From: Desmodesmus armatus
Lineage: Eukaryota > Chlorophyta > Chlorophyceae > Sphaeropleales > Scenedesmaceae
Assembly (NCBI GenBank): GCA_007449985.2
Contig: VIIQ02000773.1
Span: 62,001-126,000 of the forward strand
DNA: 64,000 bases
Reading direction: 5' to 3'
The notes under the pieces were generated by a model. That model saw only the letters and a program-made list of their open reading frames with translations. It was not told the origin of the DNA and searched no databases. The first letter of the stretch is position 1. Each line of letters begins with the position of its first letter. Positions 11,901-23,900 of the stretch are shown piece after piece. The position numbers were made by a program, and so were the translations under genes.

Positions 11901-14900
11901 CAGGGTGCTTGCAACTTGTGAACCTCTTCTCAGCCTGTAGTATGTGCATCTGAAGTTCCATGCTGGGGACGTGTGTAGCCACCCAACACTGAAGTCTGTA
12001 ATTGTGCAGGATGTGCAAGTTTGTGAAGTTACAGCAACGTTATTGCATGGGGTCAGCAGCGTGTGTGGCCTGTTAATTTCCTCACTCTGCAGACGTTTGT
12101 TGTTTTTTCCATACGTGTTGTCCTGCCCATAGGGTATGGAGGCACAAACTGCGACAAGTGTCCGGCAGGCAAATTCAGTGGTGGAGGATCGACTGCGCCA
12201 TGCACGGCCTGTGGCCCAGGGCAAAGCAGCCCCCCTGGTGCTCCCTCCCGTGACTACTGTCAGTGCCCTGCTGGCCAGGGGCTGGCGACGGCTGTTGACA
12301 CACTCTGCACCACATGTGCTGCCAACACGTACCAGACCGGTCCCCTGGCCCTATCGAGCGAACGCCACGGTGTGGATGCATTCGCCCACATCCAGCAGTT
12401 GTGGCTTGCACAGTGCAGGCAGTGCCCCGATGGGCGCATCAGCCCACCTGGCTCCAAGTCAGCAGACGACTGCGGTGAGTGCAACAGCAAGTACTTGCAA
12501 GTGCACATGGCCGGTGCTTGCCACCCAACAGCAAGGTGCAGCAGTTGCTACCGTCCTTGATAGATGTGTGAACAAGAACCATGCCCGCTAATGTACATCA
12601 TGTGCTGGATGTGCCTGGGCATGCCCTGACACGCCCGTTCACATGCTTGGCTTGACTGGAGTATGCTGTACTTCCTTGGCGTGTTGCAGTGTGTCCAAGT
12701 GGCACCTTTGGTGTGAGCTGCCAGGCCTGCACACCAGGCTCGTACTGCTCGGGTGGGAAGGATGCCCCTATCATGGCTTGTGGGGCCAACAAGTACTCGC
12801 TGGAACGCGCGGGGTCTGAAGGGGCATGTTTCTGCGTGCCAGGTGGGCGCGCGGTGTGCCTGCTGCTGCATGCTGGCCCATAGGTTCAGACTGATGAAGC
12901 TGCGCCCATCATGCACATGCATTTGTGAGCGTGGTCATCACCCCGCGGCAAACGTATTCTGGTGGCTTTGTTCCTGCTTGTGTTTGTGTTGCTGAACACC
13001 CTCAGTGCACGGTGGTGAGGCCGGTTATGTCAAGCAAGCCTGCCTGTGCACCCCTCAGTGGTGTGGCACCCTCGTCTGACCTCTTCCTTGTCCTGTTGCC
13101 ACCTGCGGCAGGCTTTGGTGGCACCAGCTGCACCATGTGTGCTGCAAACACGTATGGCCTTGGTGGCTCCCTGGGCCCCTGTCTGGCATGCGGGCCTGGG
13201 CTAGTCAGCCCAGCCGGCTCCCCCTCTAGAGACTACTGCCAGTGCCCAGGTGGCCAAGGCCTTGCCAGCTCGACAGCCACCAACTGCTCTGTGTGCCCGC
13301 CCAACACGTACAGCCTGCCTCCCTTCCTTACGGTCAACGGGGCAGAAAGGCACCTCAACGTCACAGATGACAAGCGGAAGCCGCCTGCCAAGGCAGCTGG
13401 GCTGACAACCTGCCAGCCATGCCCGTTCCCCAGGGTCAGTCCGGCTGGCAGCGAGTCCCCAGATGACTGCGGTAAGGCACTGGCTGTTTCTGTCCCTGTC
13501 ATGCAACTGTCTAGTGCGCCTGGAGCTGCTGTTGTATCTGGCATTGTGCAACCAGTGTGTTTTTCTTCCTGCAGGCGTGCTGGCTTGTGCAGTCGTACTT
13601 GCGCGTGTGCAGACATGCACGTGTTGTCCAGCCTGGTGTTCCTTGCGGCAGCCACTCACACCATGCCGCTGCTGTTGCTGTTGCTGCTGCTGCTCCATCT
13701 CTTGTGTACCACCATGATGTGCTGTGTACACCCTGCAGTCTGCCCTCCAGGGACCTTTGGAAGTACGTGCGCGGACTGTCCCGTCGGTAACTTTTGCCCA
13801 GGAGGTTCCAGTTCGAGCAGAGATTCGTCTGAAGCCCCTATGTTTGCATGCCCGGTCCACATGACATCCCCTGCAAAATCATTCAGCATTGCTGACTGTC
13901 AGTGTGTCGCTGGCTATGGGGGATTCACATGTGAGATCTGCAAGTCTGGCAGCTTCTCTGTGGGTGGCAGCCGTGCGGAGTGTGAGTTGTGTGATGCTGG
14001 GCAAATCAGCATCGAGGGTGCACCCAGCCAGGACTACTGCTCCTGCCCTCCTGGGCAAGGCGGCAACTGCACTGACTGCCCCAGAGGCACGTGGGGTGCC
14101 AATGGGGTGTGCACGTCGTGCCCGAGCGGCACCACCAGCGCTGTTGGTGCTACCGGACCAGACCAGTGCTTCTGTCCGCCTGGCACCTACGGGGCTGACT
14201 GCGCGGAGTGTCTGGCAGGCTCCTACTGCGTTGGGGGCAAGGATGCACCCATTCAGGCTTGCGAGGCCAACAGGTACTCCAACTCCGGCGCCAAGGCGGT
14301 GGGCGAATGCTTCTGCGTGGCAGGTGGGTGGATGTCCTATGTGTTGCGATCGGCTGACAGGGCCCTACTACCATGTGTGGCCCACAGGCAAGGCAACCTG
14401 TTGGTGCTGCACTTGCACCGCAACTCACAGCTGCAGTCCTCACATGCAGTGCCTTGTGTGCACCTTGGTGCAGTCACCAAACCCTTTGCCTTGGCTGCGC
14501 CTGCCTCCTGTTCCAGTGGCTTGCGCACTGGCCCGGATCCAGCATGTACAGAGACAAGGAGAGACAAACTCAAGACATCCTTCATTTGTATCTTTGCTTG
14601 ACAGCAATCCTTCGGCGAGTGTGACACAGTGATGACCGTTTCAAGTTGGTGCTGTGTCTTTGTGCGTCGTCTGCGTACAGGGTACGGGGGCACCAGCTGC
14701 GACAAGTGTTCAGCAGGCACGTTCAGTGTGGGAGGTTCCCCTACGCCATGCACTCCTTGTGGCCCAGGGCAAAGCAGCCCCGCTGGTGCTCCCTCACGTG
14801 ACTACTGCCAGTGTGCTGCTGGCCAGGGGGTGGCGGCGCTCAATGGCACAACCTGCACCACATGTGCCGCCAACACCTACCAGCCCGGTCCCCTGGCCCT

Positions 14901-17900
14901 GTCGGACAAACGCCACAACGTCACTGCATTTGCGCTCATCCAGCAGGAGTCTGGGCTGGCGCAGTGCAGGCTGTGCCCCAATGGGGGCATCAGCCCACCT
15001 GGCTCCAAGTCAGCAGACGACTGTGGTGAGTTGTTTTTGTGTGTGAGGCAGCAACAGCACATGTTCCTTGCGCGCTGCCCTGCAGCAGGGCGCAGCAGTC
15101 TGTCCTGCCAGTTTGAAGGACACAAGTGTCGTGTTGGTTGATGATTGGCTTGTGCAGCATGCGCTGGGTGTGAAACAGCAGCCCTGCACATGTCACAGTC
15201 TGCATATGTGTTTGCTAGCAGCTGCACTGAGGGGAAGGTGGCACACATGGAGTGTCACAGCCCCGATTCATGGTATTGGCTGAACAAAGTATGCACCACC
15301 CAGACATGCACAACACAACCTGCTTTTTCTGCTCAACCTGTGCATGCATGCAGTGTGCCCACCTGGCACGTATGGACCGCTCTGTTTGGATTGCGAGGCT
15401 GGCTCCTGGTGCCCAGGCGCTGTCCACCCCAGCCAGGCAGCTCCCATATTTGCATGCGATGCCAACAGGTACTCCGCCGTACGCGCAAAGTCGCTCGCCG
15501 ACTGCTTCTGCGTTCCAGGTGCGTGTGTCGACAACAGCAACACCCTGTGGTGCTTGATTTGTGCAGGCTGCGCAGTTGCGTGCATCGTCACCAGGGTCAG
15601 GACGCGGGTAGTGTTTTGCGGCTGACTACCCTGCCTGCATGCGCCTTGTTGTGCCATTCATCGCTTCAAGGGTTGCATCCTTGTTGCCACACATGTTGTC
15701 TGCCCACAGGGTACGGAGGCACCAGCTGCGGCAAATGTTCAGCAGGCACGTTCAGTGTGGGAGGTTCCACTGAGCCATGCACTCCTTGTGGCCCAGGGCA
15801 AAGCAGCCCCGCTGGTGCTCCCTCACGTGACTACTGCCAGTGTGCTGCTGGCCAGGGGGTGGCGGCACTCAATGGCACAACCTGCACCACATGTGCCGCC
15901 AACACCTACCAGCCCGGTCCCCTGGCCCTGTCGGGTGATCGCTTGGATCTGACTGCATTCGCCCACATCCAGCAGGAGTCTGGGCTGGCACAGTGCAGGC
16001 AGTGCCCCAATGGGCGCATCAGCCCACCTGGCGCCAAGTCAGCAGACGATTGTGGTGAGTGTGGTTGAGTGATGCAGCAACATCATGTGGTCGACCATAA
16101 GGAGTCAGTTCTTGCAGCAAAGTAACAAGCCCTGTTGACATTGAAACAAGCATACAGGCAGCATGAGTGACGATGGCACAAGCTGCACAAGCCTGTCACA
16201 AAGCATGCAAGCTGTGCATACATTGCCTGACATGCCCAGAGCGTGCCTGGCTTGACCGCACTTTGCTTGCTGTACTTCCTTGATGTGCTGCAGTGTGTCC
16301 CAGTGGCACCTTTGGAGAGAACTGCCAGAACTGCACACGGGGGTCCTACTGCCCGGGTGGGAAGGATGCTCCTATCATGGCTTGTGGGGCCAACAAGTTC
16401 TCACTGGAGCGTGCAGGGTCTGCAGGGGAATGTTTCTGCGTGGCAGGTGGGCGCGCGGTGGCGGCTTTTGCTGCGTGCAGGAACCAGACTGATGAGGTTA
16501 CCTGCCACGCACATGCAAGTGTGTGCTTGGTCATCACCCAGCAGCGAAAGACGCTTGATATGTTCCTTCCTTCCTTCCTTGCTTGCTTGTGTTTGTGTTG
16601 CTGAACACCCTCAGTGCACGGTGGCGAGGCCGGTGATGTCAAGCAAGCCTGCCTGTGCACCCCTCAGTGGTGCGGCACCCTCGTCTGACCTCTCCCTTGT
16701 CCTGTTGTCACCTGCGGCAGGCTTTGGTGGCACCAGCTGCACCATGTGTGCTGCAAACACGTATGGCCTTGGTGGCTCCCTGGGCCCCTGTCTGGCTTGC
16801 GGGCCTGGGCTAGTCAGCCCAGCCGGCTCCCCCTCTAGAGACTACTGCCAGTGCCCAGGTGGCCAAGGCCTTGCCAACTTGGCAGCCACCAACTGCTCTG
16901 TGTGCCGGCCCAACACATACAGCCTGCCTCCCTTCCTTACGGTCAACGGGGCAGAAAGGCACCTCAACGTCACAGATGACAAGCGGAAGCCGCCTGCCAA
17001 GGCAGCTGGGCTGACAACCTGCCAGCCATGCCCGGCCCCCAGGGTCAGTCTGGCTGGCAGCGAGTCCCCAGATGACTGCGGTAAGGCACTGGCTGTTTCT
17101 GTCCCTGTCATGCAACTGTCTAGTGCGCCTGGAGCTGCTGTTGTATCTGGCATTGTGCAACCAGTGTGTTTTTCTTCCTGCAGGCGTGCTGGCTTGTGCA
17201 GTCGTGCTTGCGCGTGTGCATACATGCACGTGTTGTCCAGCCTGGTGTCCCTTGCGGCAGCCACTCACACCATGCCGCTGCTGTTGCTGTTGCTGCTGCT
17301 GCTCCATCTCTTGTGTACCACCATGATGTGCTGTGTACACCCTGCAGTCTGCCCTCCAGGGACCTTTGGAAGTACGTGCGCGGACTGTCCCGTCGGTAAC
17401 TTTTGCCCAGGAGGTTCCAGTTCGAGCAGAGATTCGTCTGAAGCCCCTATGTTTGCATGCCCGGTCCACATGACATCCCCTGCAAAATCATTCAGCATTG
17501 CTGACTGTCAGTGTGTCGCTGGCTATGGGGGATTCACATGTGAGATCTGCAAGTCTGGCAGCTTCTCTGTGGGTGGCAGCCGTGCGGAGTGTGAGTTGTG
17601 TGATGCTGGGCAAATCAGCATCGAGGGTGCACCCAGCCAGGACTACTGCTCCTGCCCTCCTGGGCAAGACAGCAACTGCACTGACTGCCCCAGAGGCACG
17701 TGGGGTGCCAATGGGGTGTGCACGTCGTGCCCGAGCGGCACCACCAGCGCTGTTGGTGCTACCGGACCAAACCAGTGCTTCTGTCCGCCTGGCACCTACG
17801 GGGCTGACTGCGCGGAGTGTCTGGCAGGCTCCTACTGCGTTGGGGGCAAGGATGCACCCATTCAGGCTTGCGAGGCCAACAGGTACTCCAACTCCGGCGC

Positions 17901-20900
17901 CAAGGCGGCAGGCGAATGCTTCTGCGTGGCAGGTGGGTGGATGTCCTATGTGTTGCGATCGGCTGACAGGGCCCTACTACCATGTGTGGCCCACAGGCAA
18001 GGCAACCTGTTGGTGCTGCACTTGCACCACAACTCACAGCTGCAGTCCTCACATGCAGTGCCTTGTGTGCACCTTGGTGCAGTCACCAAACCCTTTGCCT
18101 TGGCTGCGCCTGCCTCCTGTTCCAGTGGCTTGCGCACTGGCCCGGATCCAGCATGTACAGAGACAAGGAGAGACAAACTCAAGACATCCTTCATTTGTAT
18201 CCTTGCTTGACAGCAATCCTTCGGCGAGTGTGACACAGTGATGACCGTTTCAAGTTGGTGCTGTGTCTTTGTGCGTCGTCTGCGTACAGGGTACGGGGGC
18301 ACCAGCTGCGACAAGTGTTCAGCAGGCACGTTCAGTGTGGGAGGTTCCCCTACGCCATGCACTCCTTGTGGCCCAGGGCAAAGCAGCCCCGCTGGTGCTC
18401 CCTCACGTGACTACTGCCAGTGTGCTGCTGGCCAGGGGGTGGCGGCGCTCAATGGCACAACCTGCACCACATGTGCCGCCAACACCTACCAGCCCGGTCC
18501 CCTGGCCCTGTCGGACAAACGCCACAACGTCACTGCATTTGCGCTCATCCAGCAGGAGTCTGGGCTGGCGCAGTGCAGGCTGTGCCCCAATGGGGGCATC
18601 AGCCCACCTGGCTCCAAGTCAGCAGACGACTGTGGTGAGTTGTTTTTGTGTGTGAGGCAGCAACAGCACATGTTCCTTGCGCGCTGCCCTGCAGCAGGGC
18701 GCAGCAGTCTGTCCTGCCAGTTTGAAGGACACAAGTGTCGTGTTGGTTGATGATTGGCTTGTGCAGCATGCGCTGGGTGTGAAACAGCAGCCCTGCACAT
18801 GTCACAGTCTGCATATGTGTTTGCTAGCAGCTGCACTGAGGGGAAGGTGGCACACATGGAGTGTCACAGCCCCGATTCATGGTATTGGCTGAACAAAGTA
18901 TGCACCACCCAGACATGCACAACACAACCTGCTTTTTCTGCTCAACCTGTGCATGCATGCAGTGTGCCCACCTGGCACGTATGGACCGCTCTGTTTGGAT
19001 TGCGAGGCTGGCTCCTGGTGCCCAGGCGCTGTCCACCCCAGCCAGGCAGCTCCCATATTTGCATGCGATGCCAACAGGTACTCCGCCGTACGCGCAAAGT
19101 CGCTCGCCGACTGCTTCTGCGTTCCAGGTGCGTGTGTCGACAACAGCAACACCCTGTGGTGCTTGATTTGTGCAGGCTGCGCAGTTGCGTGCATCGTCAC
19201 CAGGGTCAGGACGCGGGTAGTGTTTTGCGGCTGACTACCCTGCCTGCATGCGCCTTGTTGTGCCATTCATCGCTTCAAGGGTTGCATCCTTGTTGCCACA
19301 CATGTTGTCTGCCCACAGGGTACGGAGGCACCAGCTGCGGCAAATGTTCAGCAGGCACGTTCAGTGTGGGAGGTTCCACTGAGCCATGCACTCCTTGTGG
19401 CCCAGGGCAAAGCAGCCCCGCTGGTGCTCCCTCACGTGACTACTGCCAGTGTGCTGCTGGCCAGGGGGTGGCGGCACTCAATGGCACAACCTGCACCACA
19501 TGTGCCGCCAACACCTACCAGCCCGGTCCCCTGGCCCTGTCGGGTGATCGCTTGGATCTGACTGCATTCGCCCACATCCAGCAGGAGTCTGGGCTGGCAC
19601 AGTGCAGGCAGTGCCCCAATGGGCGCATCAGCCCACCTGGCGCCAAGTCAGCAGACGATTGTGGTGAGTGTGGTTGAGTGATGCAGCAACATCATGTGGT
19701 CGACCATAAGGAGTCAGTTCTTGCAGCAAAGTAACAAGCCCTGTTGACATTGAAACAAGCATACAGGCAGCATGAGTGACGATGGCACAAGCTGCACAAG
19801 CCTGTCACAAAGCATGCAAGCTGTGCATACATTGCCTGACATGCCCAGAGCGTGCCTGGCTTGACCGCACTTTGCTTGCTGTACTTCCTTGATGTGCTGC
19901 AGTGTGTCCCAGTGGCACCTTTGGAGAGAACTGCCAGAACTGCACACGGGGGTCCTACTGCCCGGGTGGGAAGGATGCTCCTATCATGGCTTGTGGGGCC
20001 AACAAGTTCTCACTGGAGCGTGCAGGGTCTGCAGGGGAATGTTTCTGCGTGGCAGGTGGGCGCGCGGTGGCGGCTTTTGCTGCGTGCAGGAACCAGACTG
20101 ATGAGGTTACCTGCCACGCACATGCAAGTGTGTGCTTGGTCATCACCCAGCAGCGAAAGACGCTTGATATGTTCCTTCCTTCCTTCCTTGCTTGCTTGTG
20201 TTTGTGTTGCTGAACACCCTCAGTGCACGGTGGCGAGGCCGGTGATGTCAAGCAAGCCTGCCTGTGCACCCCTCAGTGGTGCGGCACCCTCGTCTGACCT
20301 CTCCCTTGTCCTGTTGTCACCTGCGGCAGGCTTTGGTGGCACCAGCTGCACCATGTGTGCTGCAAACACGTATGGCCTTGGTGGCTCCCTGGGCCCCTGT
20401 CTGGCTTGCGGGCCTGGGCTAGTCAGCCCAGCCGGCTCCCCCTCTAGAGACTACTGCCAGTGCCCAGGTGGCCAAGGCCTTGCCAACTTGGCAGCCACCA
20501 ACTGCTCTGTGTGCCGGCCCAACACATACAGCCTGCCTCCCTTCCTTACGGTCAACGGGGCAGAAAGGCACCTCAACGTCACAGATGACAAGCGGAAGCC
20601 GCCTGCCAAGGCAGCTGGGCTGACAACCTGCCAGCCATGCCCGGCCCCCAGGGTCAGTCTGGCTGGCAGCGAGTCCCCAGATGACTGCGGTAAGGCACTG
20701 GCTGTTTCTGTCCCTGTCATGCAACTGTCTAGTGCGCCTGGAGCTGCTGTTGTATCTGGCATTGTGCAACCAGTGTGTTTTTCTTCCTGCAGGCGTGCTG
20801 GCTTGTGCAGTCGTGCTTGCGCGTGTGCATACATGCACGTGTTGTCCAGCCTGGTGTCCCTTGCGGCAGCCACTCACACCATGCCGCTGCTGTTGCTGTT

Positions 20901-23900
20901 GCTGCTGCTGCTCCATCTCTTGTGTACCACCATGATGTGCTGTGTACACCCTGCAGTCTGCCCTCCAGGGACCTTTGGAAGTACGTGCGCGGACTGTCCC
21001 GTCGGTAACTTTTGCCCAGGAGGTTCCAGTTCGAGCAGAGATTCGTCTGAAGCCCCTATGTTTGCATGCCCGGTCCACATGACATCCCCTGCAAAATCAT
21101 TCAGCATTGCTGACTGTCAGTGTGTCGCTGGCTATGGGGGATTCACATGTGAGATCTGCAAGTCTGGCAGCTTCTCTGTGGGTGGCAGCCGTGCGGAGTG
21201 TGAGTTGTGTGATGCTGGGCAAATCAGCATCGAGGGTGCACCCAGCCAGGACTACTGCTCCTGCCCTCCTGGGCAAGACAGCAACTGCACTGACTGCCCC
21301 AGAGGCACGTGGGGTGCCAATGGGGTGTGCACGTCGTGCCCGAGCGGCACCACCAGCGCTGTTGGTGCTACCGGACCAAACCAGTGCTTCTGTCCGCCTG
21401 GCACCTACGGGGCTGACTGCGCGGAGTGTCTGGCAGGCTCCTACTGCGTTGGGGGCAAGGATGCACCCATTCAGGCTTGCGAGGCCAACAGGTACTCCAA
21501 CTCCGGCGCCAAGGCGGCAGGCGAATGCTTCTGCGTGGCAGGTGGGTGGATGTCCTATGTGTTGCGATCGGCTGACAGGGCCCTACTACCATGTGTGGCC
21601 CACAGGCAAGGCAACCTGTTGGTGCTGCACTTGCACCACAACTCACAGCTGCAGTCCTCACATGCAGTGCCTTGTGTGCACCTTGGTGCAGTCACCAAAC
21701 CCTTTGCCTTGGCTGCGCCTGCCTCCTGTTCCAGTGGCTTGCGCACTGGCCCGGATCCAGCATGTACAGAGACAAGGAGAGACAAACTCAAGACATCCTT
21801 CATTTGTATCCTTGCTTGACAGCAATCCTTCGGCGAGTGTGACACAGTGATGACCGTTTCAAGTTGGTGCTGTGTCTTTGTCGTCGCGTACAGGGTGCGT
21901 GCGACAGGGTTCACGGGTGGCCCACAAAGCAGCTGGTGCGACTAAGTGTGCTGCAGCGGCACTCAATGGCACAACCTGCACCACATGTGCCGCCAACACC
22001 TACCAGCCCGGTCCCCTGGCCCTGTCGGGTGATCGCTTGGATCTGACTGCATTCGCCTACATCCAGCAGGAGTCTAGGCTGGCGCACAGGCTGTGCCCCA
22101 ATGGGGGCATCAGCCCACCTGGCTCCAAGTCAGCAGACGACTGTGGTGAGTTGTTTTTGTGTGTGAGGCAGCAACAGCACATGTTCCTTGCGCGCTGCCC
22201 TGCAGCAGGGCGCAGCAGTCTGTCCTGCCAGTTTGAAGGACACAAATGTCGTGTTGGTTGATGATTGGCTTGTGCGGCATGCGCTGGGTGTGAAATGGAT
22301 ACAGATTGACAGACACAAGACACGTGAACTTTGCAGCATCGTGTAGCACTGATCCTGGACAGGGCGGGGCTTGGCACATGATCAAGCAATTCAACCTGCA
22401 TACCATGGGAGAAACATCCAAGCATATGTCCTGAACATGCACATGATTGAACAAAGAATGCACTTCAGTGTTTGGGGAGGGCAGCACAGCAAAACACACC
22501 TTGAAGCACTTCGCCTTGCCTGTCCACGCAAGGTTGACTGCAGCTGCCACCTCGTCCGTGTGGTCCTCCCAGGACCACTTTTGCAGGTGATGCCGTGTGC
22601 CCTTCAGGAAGGTTGCCTGGCACAGCAAGTCAGCCACCTGCAATGATACAAAGCACGTTCTGTAGTGTATTGGATGGCTGTATTACGCGTGTCTTTGGGT
22701 GTGTCAAATCAAGAAGCAGCAACAGAAGACAGCTGTACGCACATGCACACCAGACTCCACCTGGACGTGATACACACATCATGCACCCCCCCCCTCCCCT
22801 CTCACCACCCCCCCTACCTGCTACAGTAGTAGCTCCATCACATCCGCTAATATAGCCGAACCCGCCCCCCGCCCCCCTCACCCATCACCCCCCCCCCTCA
22901 CTCACCCCCTCACACGCCCCCCCCCCTAACTCACCCCCCCCCCCCTCGCACTCACCCCCCCTCCCCCCTAACTCACCCCCCAACAGCATACCTCCTGCTT
23001 GTCTCCTCCAAGCAAGACCCGCATGCCTTCCAACAGACCACGCAGCAGCTCTGTGTGGACGTGCTGCAGGTGGTCACTTGACTCGCTGCTACTGCCGCTG
23101 CCACTGCCACTACTACTACCACTGCTGCTGATGCTGCTCCTGCCGCTGACGATGTACGTTAGGTCTATCCAGTTCGCAAGGCTGGCAATGAGCTGCACAT
23201 GGTCTGCGCCTTCCAGGAGGGCTCGACTGCCCCTGGAAAAGCCCTCATCCCTGTTGTGCTGAAACAGTGAGATGTACTGATTCTCAAATGAAACCCAGGC
23301 CCGGATATGTGCTGCCATCAACTCAGGTGCATACCGCATCAACTCCTGCAAAAAACAGCATCCGCCGTCTCAGACACATGGAGGAGGCACACCCTGTCTA
23401 CAATTGTAAGTAGTTTGCTGACATGCTGACACTGAACAATCCCAGGCGACAGGCAGCATCTGTAACCCCTAAACCGAACTGACAAGACTGCAATCACACA
23501 CCTCATTGTAAATCCCACTGTAGTACATTGCGATTAGCACAGAGTAGGAGACCTGGTACTTTCTGCTCGGTTCTGAAACCCCAGCTGCCACCTCTGCTGC
23601 CATGTTGTCTTTGGCATGCATGTACAGCCCCACAAACAGCTGTGCCGCGGAGAACTTGCCATGTCCAACGAACAGAGTTTGTGTCTGCAAGTGCAGGAAG
23701 TACAGTCGATGCATGCATCTCACTCACAGATTATCATACAACACATGTATAGCTCGAACAGACAAAACCTGTCAGTCCTGATGAGAAGCAAACCAGTGAG
23801 CTACGTCCAACGCCCACACCCAAACCCCAACGCCCTTTGTGCAGGGGTGCCCAGCATACCTTGGCATACACCTCATCCTTCAGGTCAGGGTTCCTGTTCA

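Noticed and set aside
13201..13860. 219-codon minus-strand frame repeated every 3,609 bp
   Set aside because: A shadow of exons 13-14, duplicated with them; no start or splice support.
16243..18210. 655-codon continuous plus-strand frame
   Set aside because: Runs through introns 18-20. Splice sites and the Cys-module register show that only 16721-17080 and 17348-17932 in it are coding in the module frame, and exon 18 is in another frame.
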